From J054 sp965223095 (GTDB taxonomy: Bacteria; Pseudomonadota; Gammaproteobacteria; Steroidobacterales; GCA-2729495), in contig OZ244979.1 of assembly GCA_965223095.1 (NCBI GenBank), positions 1,178,001 through 1,242,000 on the forward strand: a stretch of 64,000 bases of DNA. Direction: 5' to 3'. The notes beneath the pieces are model-generated. The model did no database searches and was not told the origin of the DNA. It was given only the letters and a program-made list of their open reading frames with translations. Made by a program: the position numbers and the translations under genes. This document shows positions 35,748-44,586 of the stretch, piece after piece. Within the stretch, counting starts at the first letter, position 1; every line of letters begins with the position of its first letter.

Positions 35748-37114
35748 TGATTCGGCGGGCCTGCCAATGTGTTTTTGTAGATTTCGCCGTTTTTCATGAC
35801 CAAGCGGATATTGTTATGATGTTCTTGCAGAATCCGGATATCACTTAAGGGATCGCCGTCAACGATTAGCAAATCAGCATAGGCCCCGGCTTCAATGATC
35901 CCCAGGGGGCCGTCTGGATATGGGTTGCGCGGTCCAGTCAATGCTAAGATCTTGGCGTTGTGGCTCGTGGCTTGCTTCAATATTTCTAGAGAATTGAACC
36001 AGCGTAGACGATAGCCGAACTCTTTGACGGCTGATTCATAAGCGCGCAGCGAGCCAAAGGAGTCTGTACCAAAGGCCACGGGAATGCCCAGTTTTTTGGC
36101 TGTGTTCATCAAATTGTCGGTGCCTTCCATGACCTGGGCTGCTTTCCGGCCTCGGTTTGACTGTGCACTTGGCGCGTATTCGCGCACGAAGCCAAAGGAC
36201 TGCGATGATAGATAGGCGCCGCGCTTTTTTAGTTCGCGTAGCGTTGCTTCGGACACCAGGCGTCCATGCTCAATAACTTTCACGCCGGCTTCTAAAGCCC
36301 GCAGAACGGCCGCGTCGGTATAGGCGTGCACGGCCACATAGGTATTCCAGTCTGCGGCCGCTTCGACGGCCGCTTGTAGTTCTTCCAAGCTGTATTGCAC
36401 CGTATCTATGGGATCGAACTCTGATGAAATGCCGCCACCGGCCATGAGCTTTATCGCGGTTGCGCCCACTCGCAGAGATTCGCGCACCGCTCGCCGGACT
36501 TCAGCGGGACCATCGGCGATCAACGAGTAGCGTTGGGCGAAGTGATCAACGTTGCCGCTAAGTCTTGGGTGAGGATCGTTGAGGTCGCGAAAATCACCAT
36601 GGCCGCTGGTTTGGGTGATGTACATGGCCGATGGATACATGCGGGGACCCACTGCCACGTTTTCATCAATGGCCTTGGCAAGGCCTTGAGACGGGCCACC
36701 GATGTCACGCACCGTCGTCCAGCCGCGCATCAATATGCCGTTGGCGGCCTTTATTGACAGTGCGGTAACGTAAGCTGGATCTTCCTGGGATAATTTTTCC
36801 CGCGCAATGGGCATGGCTAAGTGGGTATGCGCATCGATGATGCCGGGTATCAGCAGGCGACCGCCTCCATCGATCACTTGAGCATCTGCAGCTGGCGCCG
36901 GCGTGTCACCCACGCTCTTTATCAAGCCATTCTCAATGAGCAGGTTTTGCATTCCCGTTGCCTGATCGGCGGTTCCATTCCAGATGGACACGTTGCGAAT
37001 CAATACTTGCTTGATTTTTGGTTCGCCGGCCGTCTCAGCTGTATTGGCGGCCTGGGTAACAGCGAGTAAACCGGCGATGAATATTCCGAGACAGTTTGGG
37101 TTCTTCATTTGCAC
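35744..37114 (-). CDS. Secreted amidohydrolase, third copy
   Basis: A 456-residue amidohydrolase with a signal peptide (LGIFIAGLLAVTQAANTA). Start GTG at 37114, with AGGA seven bases upstream; an ATG two codons later (37108) is the alternative. Metal site: HxH in DAHTHLA (96/98), Lys in TAIKLMAGGG, His in AVHAYTD, His in IEHGRL and Asp in FGTDSFG, all in order. Mid-protein ITQTSGHGDFRD matches the same Xaa-Pro dipeptidase-like group as the two at 1292 and 2691, although the sequence is clearly more distant. It is translationally coupled to the barrel-like protein downstream. Confidence 0.85.
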   Translation of the reverse strand: MQMKNPNCLGIFIAGLLAVTQAANTAETAGEPKIKQVLIRNVSIWNGTADQATGMQNLLIENGLIKSVGDTPAPAADAQVIDGGGRLLIPGIIDAHTHLAMPIAREKLSQEDPAYVTALSIKAANGILMRGWTTVRDIGGPSQGLAKAIDENVAVGPRMYPSAMYITQTSGHGDFRDLNDPHPRLSGNVDHFAQRYSLIADGPAEVRRAVRESLRVGATAIKLMAGGGISSEFDPIDTVQYSLEELQAAVEAAADWNTYVAVHAYTDAAVLRALEAGVKVIEHGRLVSEATLRELKKRGAYLSSQSFGFVREYAPSAQSNRGRKAAQVMEGTDNLMNTAKKLGIPVAFGTDSFGSLRAYESAVKEFGYRLRWFNSLEILKQATSHNAKILALTGPRNPYPDGPLGIIEAGAYADLLIVDGDPLSDIRILQEHHNNIRLVMKNGEIYKNTLAGPPNQ

Positions 37115-37224
37115 GGCAAAGTCCTGGTTCTAGAAAAAATTTTGACTACGGCGATTCCTGGTCAAGAATAGCATCAGTGGCTTCAATGCGCGTGAACCGC
37201 CATGAGATTCGCTACGGTTCTAGA

Positions 37225-38376
37225 TCAATCGGTTCGCAATTTTGCCAGTTGCCTATCCGAATATCCCAACTCTCTAAAGACCGAGTTTGTATGTTCACCA
37301 AGTTCGGGTACGGAAAAATCTAGCTGGGGGTCTTCATTAAGAAAATGAATGGGTGTGCCAACATGGTGCAAGCCTTTATCATCCAATAGCGCCATGCCGC
37401 GGGCCTGTGTATTTTTGTCGGCATGTGCTTCTTGCAAGGTTTGTACCGGCGCAAAGCAAATGTCTTTGTCCGCAAACCAATCAACCCACTCGGCTTGGGT
37501 TTTCTTTAGAAATTTTTCCCGCAAAAATTCCATAAGTGGCTTTTGATGTGCGCCTGGTCCCTGTTCGCATAGGGGCAGAAAGTCCAATCTTTCAAACTCC
37601 GTGAGCAAGTTACGAACGAATTTCGGTTCCTGGCCCGCCAGTACGATGTGACGGCCATCTTGCGTTGCATAGATATTGTAGAAAGCGGCGCCGCCCAAGG
37701 TTCTCTCAAGCCCCGGGGCCGGTGAGCGGCCCTCGGCGAATACCGGTCCTAGTACATTCGGCGCCCAGGCGAGCAGGGAATCTTGCATGGCTACGTCGAT
37801 AAAATCGCCGGCGCCGGTTTGCTGGCGCCGATAAAGCGCCATTAACACCGCGGCTAGACCCGTTTGTGCGGCGGCAAGATCTGCCGCGGGCAACGCGGGC
37901 ATTGCCGGCTTGCCATCCGCGCTAAGATTCAGGCTTACAAAACCCGTGCGGGCTTGATTGGCTAAATCGTGTGCCGGTACATCGCGATAGGGGCCAGATT
38001 GGCCAAAGGCGCTGATGGAGCAGTAGATAATGTCAGGCTTACGCGCTTTAACGGCGGCATAGTCCACGCCCAGCCTTGTTACCACACCTGGCCGAAAGCC
38101 TTCGATAAAGACATCCGCCGTGGCACAAAGGTCCAGCAGGGCCTGGCGTCCATCTTCGCTTTTCAGGTTCAGCACAATGCTCTTTTTGCCGCGATGGCTA
38201 TTCCGAAAAAACACCGTATGCCCGTTTTGTACCGGGCCGATGCGCCGGCTGGGTTCGCCGCCGCCGGGCGGCTCAACTTTTATGACCTCGGCACCGTGGT
38301 CGGCCATCATTAAACTTAAAAAAGGACCCGGTAAAAACAGCGACAGGTCGACGACTCTTAGCCCCTCGAGTTTCAT
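37225..38376 (-). CDS. Family III CoA-transferase (CaiB/BaiF)
   Basis: A 383-residue cytoplasmic CoA-transferase that moves CoA between carboxylates through an aspartyl-CoA thioester. Family marks: GLRVVDLSLFLPGPFLSLMMAD at the N-terminus (about 5-26), ADHGAEVIKVEPPGGGEPSR (CoA pocket), LNLKSEDGRQALLDL, and the catalytic Asp in PAADLAAAQTG (D166). Length fits. Last gene of the minus-strand run MaoC-AcdH-CoaT-CoaT (41272 to 37225) with a 5-base gap to the previous gene. Donor and acceptor acids are unknown; it may pair with the next one upstream as different specificities. Confidence 0.92.
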   Translation of the reverse strand: MKLEGLRVVDLSLFLPGPFLSLMMADHGAEVIKVEPPGGGEPSRRIGPVQNGHTVFFRNSHRGKKSIVLNLKSEDGRQALLDLCATADVFIEGFRPGVVTRLGVDYAAVKARKPDIIYCSISAFGQSGPYRDVPAHDLANQARTGFVSLNLSADGKPAMPALPAADLAAAQTGLAAVLMALYRRQQTGAGDFIDVAMQDSLLAWAPNVLGPVFAEGRSPAPGLERTLGGAAFYNIYATQDGRHIVLAGQEPKFVRNLLTEFERLDFLPLCEQGPGAHQKPLMEFLREKFLKKTQAEWVDWFADKDICFAPVQTLQEAHADKNTQARGMALLDDKGLHHVGTPIHFLNEDPQLDFSVPELGEHTNSVFRELGYSDRQLAKLRTD

Positions 38377-38381
38377 GTGGA

Positions 38382-39578
38382 CTAAATAATATTCTTTTGC
38401 CGCAATTCAATGACGGCTGATTCGGAGTAGCCGAGCGTACTGAGTATGTCGGTCGTGTCTGATCCAAGGGCGGGTGCCGCCCGTGACGCTAGACGCTGAC
38501 CATCCAGCTTGATGGGATTAGCGAGGCTCTCGTAGTCGCTGCGCATTGGATGCGGTGTGTTTTGCCGCATCCCCACTTCGCGAACGAAAGGGTTGTCTAG
38601 GGCTGACCCCATACTCAAGACTGGTGCGGCGGGCATTTTTTGCCGTAATCTTTCTAACCATGACTGTGTCGTTTCGCATCGAAAAATCTTATCAAGAATA
38701 TCGATCAAGGCATCCCGATTTTCAAGCCGGCCGATGGACGTGCTAAAGCGCTCGTCCTTGGCCAAATCTTGTCTGTCGATTTCTTCCAACAGGATTAGCC
38801 AGAACTTGTCGGTCATACACATAATAAACAACCAACCATCGGCTGTTGGCAGCAATTGCACGGGTACTTGCGCCGGATGCGCGCTGCGTGGCTGACGCGC
38901 AGTTTCGTGTCCCTCGTTGATATACCAAGCGCCCGGATAGGTGAGCTGGTGTAGCGCCACGTCAAATAGGCTCACGTCGATGTCACCGCCGATGTTAGTT
39001 TCGCGGACTTGGTATAGCTTGGCAGTTAGAGCCAGTGCTGTGGTTATGCCGGTCATGTAGTCAATGATTGACAGACCCATGCGCGCGGGCGGCCCGTCGG
39101 GCTCGCCGGTTAGAGTCATGTAGCCGGCCTCCGCCTGCATCAAATAGTCGTAGCCCGGCCAATTCTTGCGCTGGTTGTCACGTCCGTAAGCGGATAAATG
39201 AGCGCAAACAATGGCTGGATTGACGGGGCCAAGATGTTCGTAGTCAAGGCCGAGCTTTTCGGGTTGATCGCCCCGCAAATTATTCATTACCGCATCCGCT
39301 GTATTAACTAGGCGGTGCAAGATTTCCTGTCCCTCAGTGGTTTTTACATTCAGCGTAATACTGCGTTTGTTCAAGTTGAAGCACTGATAAAAATGGCTGT
39401 CTGCGGGGCCTAAAAAGTACGGTCCCATACTACGTGTGGCATCGCCGTTGGCGGCACGGTTTTCGATCTTAATAACATCCGCACCGAGATCGGCAAGATA
39501 CATAGAGCCGAAGGGGCCAGCGCCCACGGCCTCGAAGCTAAGAATACGCAGGCCTGCTAATGGCCTATGGGGCTGCAT
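38382..39578 (-). CDS. Family III CoA-transferase (CaiB/BaiF)
   Basis: A 398-residue CoA-transferase, a paralog of the neighbour at 37225 but clearly divergent. Key parts: LAGLRILSFEAVGAGPFGSM, ADLGADVIKIENRAANGDATR, LNVKTTEGQEILHRL, the YGRDNQRKNWPGYDYLMQA loop, and the catalytic Asp in LSIIDYMTGI (D173). It ends 5 bases before the next gene and starts 1 base after the acyl-CoA dehydrogenase stop. The tight spacing with an acyl-CoA dehydrogenase and MaoC hydratase points to activation of an acid that then enters beta-oxidation-like steps. Confidence 0.92.
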   Translation of the reverse strand: MQPHRPLAGLRILSFEAVGAGPFGSMYLADLGADVIKIENRAANGDATRSMGPYFLGPADSHFYQCFNLNKRSITLNVKTTEGQEILHRLVNTADAVMNNLRGDQPEKLGLDYEHLGPVNPAIVCAHLSAYGRDNQRKNWPGYDYLMQAEAGYMTLTGEPDGPPARMGLSIIDYMTGITTALALTAKLYQVRETNIGGDIDVSLFDVALHQLTYPGAWYINEGHETARQPRSAHPAQVPVQLLPTADGWLFIMCMTDKFWLILLEEIDRQDLAKDERFSTSIGRLENRDALIDILDKIFRCETTQSWLERLRQKMPAAPVLSMGSALDNPFVREVGMRQNTPHPMRSDYESLANPIKLDGQRLASRAAPALGSDTTDILSTLGYSESAVIELRQKNII

Positions 39579-39579
39579 T

Positions 39580-40758
39580 TCAGGTTTTGTTCCGCTCGAC
39601 TAAATTCTTGGCAATGATGATGCGTTGAATTTCGTTCGTACCCTCGCCGATGCACATCAGTGGGGCGTCGCGGTAGAAGCGCTCGATGTCATATTCGGTG
39701 GAATAACCGTAGCCGCCGAATATTCGTAAGGCTTCGGTACTGTTTTCTACCGCGGCTTCAGAAGCAAACAACTTCGCCATGCCGGCTTCCATATCGCAGC
39801 GCTCACCTTGGTCGTATTTTTTTGCCGCCTCTTCGACTAACAACCGGGCCGCCTTGGCACGGGTTGCCATGTCGGCAAGCTTCAATTGTATGGCTTGATG
39901 CTTGGCGATGGGCTTGCCGAAAGTGACTCTCTCTTGCGCATAGGCCAGGGCTTGATCCAAGGCGCCTTGGGCAATCCCCACGCCCCGGGCTGCCACGTTG
40001 ATACGGCCGAGCTCCAGGCCGCCCATGGCGTGTTTGAAGCCGAGACCCTCCACGCCGCCGATCAATTGATCGGCACTAACGCGAAAGTTGTCGAAGACCA
40101 GCTCGGCGCTATCGATCGCTTTATAGCCAAGTTTTTTGAGTTTCTTGCCAACGGCAAAGCCCGGCGCTTTTTCAAGCAGCAATAAAGACATGCCCTTGTG
40201 CCGCGGCTCCGCATTAGGATCCGTCTTGACCAGGGTCGCGAAACAAGTGCCTTCGATGCCGTTGGTGATCCAGGTCTTACTGCCGTTGACGATATAGTCA
40301 TCACCATCGCGTACGGCGGTTGTTCGAATACTCTGCAAGTCGGTACCGGCATTAGGTTCGGTCAAACCAATACCGCCACGCAATTCGCCCGCGGCGAATT
40401 TGGGTAAATAGTGATCTTTTTGTGCTTGTGTCCCGTGTCTTTCGACGCAAGCGGCCATGATTAAATGTGAATTAAAAATACCCGTGGGCGCCATCCAAGC
40501 TTCGCAGACACGGGCCACGAGTTTTGCATAGGTGCTGGCGTTAAGTCCCAAGCCACCGTACTGCGTCCCAATAGTGGCGCCAAACAACCCAAGCTCTTTC
40601 ATTTGCTCGACTAATTCAGCCGGGTACTCGTCGGCATGGTCAAACTTACGGGCGATGGGTCTGACCTCGCGCTCCACCCATTTGTCTACGGCATCGAGTA
40701 TCGCGTACTCGTCGTCGGCTGATAGCTCATTAACCGTTCGTGCTGCGGTGCTCGCCAT
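39580..40758 (-). CDS. Acyl-CoA dehydrogenase
   Basis: A 392-residue FAD enzyme that makes a 2,3-trans double bond in an acyl-CoA. I chose the ATG at 40758 (MASTAARTV) because GGGAG lies seven bases before it; the open frame continues 24 codons further upstream. Marks: GIGLTEPNAGTDLQSIRT and VNGSKTWITNG (FAD/substrate loop), AYAQERVTFGKPIAKHQAIQ, RIFGGYGYSTEYDIERFYRD, and the catalytic Glu in GEGTNEIQR near residue 375. It fits the FadE/short-branched group. It lies 10 bases downstream of MaoC in the same unit. Confidence 0.93.
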   Translation of the reverse strand: MASTAARTVNELSADDEYAILDAVDKWVEREVRPIARKFDHADEYPAELVEQMKELGLFGATIGTQYGGLGLNASTYAKLVARVCEAWMAPTGIFNSHLIMAACVERHGTQAQKDHYLPKFAAGELRGGIGLTEPNAGTDLQSIRTTAVRDGDDYIVNGSKTWITNGIEGTCFATLVKTDPNAEPRHKGMSLLLLEKAPGFAVGKKLKKLGYKAIDSAELVFDNFRVSADQLIGGVEGLGFKHAMGGLELGRINVAARGVGIAQGALDQALAYAQERVTFGKPIAKHQAIQLKLADMATRAKAARLLVEEAAKKYDQGERCDMEAGMAKLFASEAAVENSTEALRIFGGYGYSTEYDIERFYRDAPLMCIGEGTNEIQRIIIAKNLVERNKT

Positions 40759-40768
40759 GATCCGCTCC

Positions 40769-41272
40769 CTACTTTGGTGTTCGCTTGGGGATGAGGATAC
40801 TGCGTTCGAAGCTGCAAACCACCGTATCATTCTGGTTCTTGCCGACGGTGAACACCGTGACTATTCCGTCATCAGGTCGCGACTTAGATTCACGCTTGCT
40901 GATCACTTCTGTTTCCGCATACAAAGTATCACCTGGAAAAACCGGATGCGGCAACTTAATTTCTTTCCAGCCTAAGTTGGCAACGGCTTTCTGACTCACA
41001 TCTGACACGCTCATGCCCACAACCATGGCCACGGTCAAGGGGCTGGCAACAATTGTGCGACCAAATTCCGTATTGGCCGCATATTCTTCATCGAAATGTA
41101 GCGGATGCGTGTTCATCGTGAGCAGAGTGAACCAGATGTTATCGTTTTGAGTAATTGTGCGGCCTGGCCGATGCTCGTAGATATCGCCTACATTGAAGTC
41201 TTGGTAGTAGCGACCGAAACTCTCGCGGATGCGATTGGCCTGCGAAGTCTGGTGGGTTTGTACCATGAGCAT
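40769..41272 (-). CDS. MaoC-like enoyl-CoA hydratase
   Basis: A single-hotdog MaoC protein of 167 residues from the ATG at 41272 (a later ATG at 41266 is also possible). The longer frame from 41296 reads straight through the palindromic operator and is rejected. Marks: FGRYYQDFNVGDIYEHRPGR, then the hydratase signature in NPL-type context TMNTHPLHFDEEYAA with the active-site Asp/His region, ASPLTVAMVVG and PVFPGDTLYAETEV. It hydrates a 2-enoyl-CoA. The FadE-MaoC-CitE grouping seen here also occurs in Mycobacterium (Rv2498c-Rv2500c), where it serves branched-chain acid breakdown. First gene of the minus-strand unit. Confidence 0.88.
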   Translation of the reverse strand: MLMVQTHQTSQANRIRESFGRYYQDFNVGDIYEHRPGRTITQNDNIWFTLLTMNTHPLHFDEEYAANTEFGRTIVASPLTVAMVVGMSVSDVSQKAVANLGWKEIKLPHPVFPGDTLYAETEVISKRESKSRPDDGIVTVFTVGKNQNDTVVCSFERSILIPKRTPK

Positions 41273-41300
41273 TTGTCCGGACAATTGTCCGGACAAATGC
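41269..41300. promoter_or_regulatory. Double operator: perfect 32-bp palindrome
   Basis: The 32 bases are exactly self-complementary and contain two copies of TTGTCCGGACAA back to back (cores at about 41273-41284 and 41285-41296). They sit between the divergent MaoC and GntR genes and touch the MaoC start codon. GntR regulators bind short palindromes near their own promoters, so this is very likely the binding site of the regulator at 41355. The TGTCCG-type core recurs at 47871, 53193 and 55578. Confidence 0.88.
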
Positions 41301-41326
41301 TATGTTGATAGGCTAACAACTGTCAA
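41297..41326 (-). promoter_or_regulatory. Likely sigma-70 promoter of the MaoC operon
   Basis: On the minus strand a perfect -35 box TTGACA lies at 41326-41321. Eighteen bases on is TAGCAT (41302-41297), a 4-of-6 match to TATAAT. The -10 overlaps the edge of the palindrome, so a bound regulator would block it. Spacing of 17 gives ATAGCA instead, so the -10 is less sure than the -35. Confidence 0.55.
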
Positions 41327-41354
41327 TTCGAATCCCTGCAATTAGAATAGTGAT

Positions 41355-42131
41355 ATGCCTCAATCACGCACCAAAAAGAAACCTCGAGAACCGCGCTATC
41401 GGCAATTAGCCAATCAACTAATTGATGAAATTCGCCGCGGTGACTTAGCTGTGGGCGAGGTGATTCCTGGCGAATTGGAGTTGGTGGATCAATTTGGTGT
41501 CAGTCGCCATACGGTTCGTGAGTCCCTGAGGGTGCTGGAAGAACTGGGCCTAATTGGTCGCTATCAAGGCGTGGGCACCGTGGTTAAATCGCGCGAGTCC
41601 ACGCCGACTTATGTCCAAACTGTGCGGTCACCGGCTGAGCTGATGCAATACCCGCAGGGCAGTCACTTGTCGGTGTTGGCCGCCGAGGATGTGCGGGCAG
41701 GACGTGCCTTGGCTCGACGGCTAGGCTGTCGAACGGGTGTTGATTGGGTGCGAATCGGCGCGCTGCGCAAGATGCGGGGTGGCCAGATGCCGGTCTGCTG
41801 GGTCGATATCTATGTGCGCCCCGAGTATCGCGACGTCGCTAAGAGGATCGGCCGTAGTCGCCGGCCCGTCTACGAAATCATTGAACGGCAGTTCGACGAA
41901 AAGGTCGATAGCGTGGCCATCGAGATTCATGCCGGTATTGTTGCTGAAAACATCGCTGCAGCGTTGCAGGTAGAGCCTGGTTCACCATCATTACAAGTGA
42001 TTCGTCGCTACCGTGGGCGCGATGGCAATTATTTTGAAATCACGGTTTCCGAACATCCGGCCGAGCGATTTACTTACTCCTTAGAGCTCAAGCGCGGCTG
42101 GCAGTCGGGCGAAGCTTGGTCTGGCGGATGA
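41355..42131 (+). CDS. GntR-family regulator, HutC/UTRA type
   Basis: A 258-residue repressor-type regulator. An N-terminal winged helix covers about residues 14-78 (YRQLANQLIDEIRRGDLAVGE, FGVSRHTVRESLRVLEELGL, GTVVKSR). A C-terminal UTRA ligand domain covers about 95-245 (RPVYEIIERQFDEKVDSVAI, LQVEPGSPSLQVIRRYRG, YFEITVSEHPAERFTYSLEL). UTRA regulators release DNA when a small metabolite binds. It overlaps the CitE gene by four bases and starts 55 bases from the double operator, so self-regulation is expected. Sites matching its probable operator occur at other promoters up to 14 kb away. Confidence 0.93.
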   Translation: MPQSRTKKKPREPRYRQLANQLIDEIRRGDLAVGEVIPGELELVDQFGVSRHTVRESLRVLEELGLIGRYQGVGTVVKSRESTPTYVQTVRSPAELMQYPQGSHLSVLAAEDVRAGRALARRLGCRTGVDWVRIGALRKMRGGQMPVCWVDIYVRPEYRDVAKRIGRSRRPVYEIIERQFDEKVDSVAIEIHAGIVAENIAAALQVEPGSPSLQVIRRYRGRDGNYFEITVSEHPAERFTYSLELKRGWQSGEAWSGG

Positions 42132-43024
42132 GCGACAAACAACGGTATGCATACTCTGGGTTGCGCAGTTTTTTGTTTGCGCCTGGCAACCACCCGCGTA
42201 AAGTTGAAAAAGTGTTCACCAGTGGCGCCGATGCGGTCATCCTAGATCTTGAGGATGCGGTAGCCAACACAGAGAAAGTTGCCACCCGGCCGGTGCTGGT
42301 ACAGGCGCTGCAAAGAGATCGACAGTGTCGTGCGTATATCCGTATCAACAGCTTGAATACGGAATTTTGGAAGGATGACATCGCAGCTGTTGTATGCGCG
42401 CGACTCGATGGCATTGTACTGCCAAAAGTCGAAACCGCTAAAGACTTAGAGCAGGTTGAGGCGGCCATCGCGGCCGCGGAGCAGTCCGCGGGACTAAGGG
42501 TCGGTACTATCGATCTCATGCCGATCGTCGAAACCGCTGCGGGTATTGTACAAATCGACCAAATCGCCGGCGCGCGGTCGCGCGTGCAGCGGCTATCATT
42601 TGGCGGCGGTGACTATACCAATGATTTAGATTTTATTTGGACGCCCCAAGAAGAAGTGCTGGCCTATGGTCGTGCCCGGCTAGCCCATGCATCTCGGGTT
42701 GCGAACTTAGAGCCGCCCATCGATACCGTGGTCATTCAAATTCGCGATGCCGATCGATTTCGCAGCTCGGCTGAGCGCGGACGTATGTTTGGCTTTGCCG
42801 GCAAGCTGTGTATTCATCCCGATCAAGTACCTATCTGCAATGAAGTGTATACGCCGACGGATGCGGAGGTCGCCCATGCCCGTGCTGTCATCACGGCCTT
42901 TGAAAAAGCTGAGGCCGAGGGTTCTGCTTCGATTCAATTGGATGGGTATTTCATCGATTACCCGATTGTTTACAAGGCCCAGAGAATCTTGGCGCTCGTG
43001 GAACGTCTGAGTAGTTCTAAATAG
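42128..43024 (+). CDS. CitE-type CoA ester lyase (HpcH/HpaI family)
   Basis: A 298-residue Mg2+-dependent lyase that cleaves a 3-hydroxyacyl-CoA such as malyl-, methylmalyl-, citramalyl- or HMG-CoA. The ATG at 42128 overlaps the GntR stop (ATGA), which selects it over a TTG 12 bases earlier. Marks: LRSFLFAPGNHPRKVEK, the metal/substrate motif AVILDLEDAVA, YIRINSLNTEFW, LPKVETAKD, MPIVETAAGIVQ, SFGGGDYTNDLDF and FAGKLCIHPDQV. Standalone relatives act in glyoxylate- or acetyl-CoA-producing steps, unlike the citrate lyase subunit. Position with MaoC and AcdH fits the last step of a short pathway. Confidence 0.9.
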   Translation: MSDKQRYAYSGLRSFLFAPGNHPRKVEKVFTSGADAVILDLEDAVANTEKVATRPVLVQALQRDRQCRAYIRINSLNTEFWKDDIAAVVCARLDGIVLPKVETAKDLEQVEAAIAAAEQSAGLRVGTIDLMPIVETAAGIVQIDQIAGARSRVQRLSFGGGDYTNDLDFIWTPQEEVLAYGRARLAHASRVANLEPPIDTVVIQIRDADRFRSSAERGRMFGFAGKLCIHPDQVPICNEVYTPTDAEVAHARAVITAFEKAEAEGSASIQLDGYFIDYPIVYKAQRILALVERLSSSK

Positions 43025-43098
43025 ATTGCGCTGTAAGCGTTCAGTGTCTCGGTAGCGATCGGAAATTGCGCCACTAGATTTTCAGTTATGCTTGCTGC

Positions 43099-44586
43099 AT
43101 GAAGGTCGATCGCGTTATCCGTGTTGCTTTGGCTTTGCTGATTCTGGCGGTTTTTATCGCCGGCATTGGCGCGCTTCTATTTGTTACGGACACGGCCATG
43201 AACATTTGGGAACGGCTGGAAGATGGTCCCGCCGTTCTTGCATGGTTCTATATTTTCTTGGTGTTCCTCTTATTTGTCGGCACCCTCTGGCTGATCGCCA
43301 TGCTATTGATTCCGCGTCGCCGCAAGTCTAGGGCTGCGGCACCAGCCGTGACCCAAGAAACACTGCGAGAGCGCATTGAAGGGGCTAAAAATAGCGGTGT
43401 AGAGGTTGCGGCAGCCCAGGCGGAGTTGGCGCGAATCACCGATGAACAGGGTACTCGATCCTTGTCCTTGGTCGTATTCGGTGAGGTCAGTACCGGTAAG
43501 AGTGCATTGATCAAGGCTTTCTTACCAGACGTTGACGTACAGAGCAGTCCCATCGGCGGGTCGACGCGTGAGTTGATGGCCTATCGCTGGAATTCGTCGG
43601 CACAGACGCAAGTGTCACTCATCGATATGCCAGGTATTGAGGGGCTCGAGCAGGGTTTGGATCAACTGGCTCGCGACGAGGCATTGCGCGCCCATGCAGT
43701 GATATTCGTTTGTGACAGTGACCTCAATAGGCGCGAACATGCCGCTTTGGAAAAACTGAGTGATTTCGATAAACCCGTTGTTGTGGTTCTAAACAAGTCC
43801 GACCGCTATGGACTGGAAGAACAACAACAACTATTGGAACGTCTGCACGAGCGGACGCTGGCCGCAGATTTTGAACAGGGTGTTACGGTTGTCCCTGTCA
43901 CGGCAGGCGGGACTGAAACTCTGGTTGAGCGTTTGTCAGACGGCTCGGAACAAACCGTGACGCGGCAACGATCGGCTGATATTGCGCAACTGATTTTTGC
44001 CCTAGAAGATCTGTTGTCTGGTGACCCAGCGGTACTCGCTTTGCGTCGTGAACAGGCCATAGTGAAGCTGGCAGATGAGAAGCTGTTGCTGGCGGAGTCA
44101 CGGTATCGTCAGCGCCGCTCTGATGAGATCGTGCGTAGCTATACCAAGAAGGCGATCATTGGCGGCCTTGCCGCCGTTAGTCCGGGCAGTGACATCGTCA
44201 TCCAGGGCTATTTGGGCACGGGTATGACGCGCGAGCTTTGTAGTTTGTACGGGCAATCGGTTCGCGACATGGATGTCGAGAAATTCTTAGACCTAAGCCA
44301 AAGCCGCGTTGGCAAAGCTATTCCCATCGCGCTGGCGGTTGCGGGTAATGGCTTGAAAGCTTTTCCCGGCGTGGGCACCGTGGCCGGCGGTGTGGTGCAT
44401 ACCGTCGCTTATGGGCTCATTTTCGACGCTTTGGGCCGTTCCTTGGCTCAGTCTCTAGCCAGCGGCGTTGGCTTCCGGCCCGCGGACGCTGCCGCCACTT
44501 TTGAAGAAAGTCTGCAGGGTAATCTAGAGGCGGGCGTGAAACAGGTGGTTAAGTTTGCCCTGAGTGGACGCCGCGACAATGACTAA
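43099..44586 (+). CDS. Membrane-anchored GTPase with DUF697-like C-terminus
   Basis: A 495-residue GTP-binding protein. Two membrane segments at about residues 6-30 and 46-71, then a cytoplasmic GTPase domain: P-loop GEVSTGKS (128-135), switch region, DMPG (176-179) and NKSD (232-235). The C-terminal third is hydrophobic/alanine-rich (KKAIIGGLAAVSPGSDIVIQ; VGTVAGGVVHTVAYGLIF), as in DUF697 proteins such as YcjF. It overlaps the next GTPase gene by 8 bases. The paired design hints at a membrane-remodelling or stress role, but no partner with known function is near. Not part of the CoA pathway by any sign. Confidence 0.82.
   Translation: MKVDRVIRVALALLILAVFIAGIGALLFVTDTAMNIWERLEDGPAVLAWFYIFLVFLLFVGTLWLIAMLLIPRRRKSRAAAPAVTQETLRERIEGAKNSGVEVAAAQAELARITDEQGTRSLSLVVFGEVSTGKSALIKAFLPDVDVQSSPIGGSTRELMAYRWNSSAQTQVSLIDMPGIEGLEQGLDQLARDEALRAHAVIFVCDSDLNRREHAALEKLSDFDKPVVVVLNKSDRYGLEEQQQLLERLHERTLAADFEQGVTVVPVTAGGTETLVERLSDGSEQTVTRQRSADIAQLIFALEDLLSGDPAVLALRREQAIVKLADEKLLLAESRYRQRRSDEIVRSYTKKAIIGGLAAVSPGSDIVIQGYLGTGMTRELCSLYGQSVRDMDVEKFLDLSQSRVGKAIPIALAVAGNGLKAFPGVGTVAGGVVHTVAYGLIFDALGRSLAQSLASGVGFRPADAAATFEESLQGNLEAGVKQVVKFALSGRRDND

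Noticed and set aside
41273..41296. Extended MaoC start at 41296 (MSGQLSGQ)
   Set aside because: These codons are simply the operator palindrome; the ATGs at 41272 and 41266 give the normal family N-terminus.
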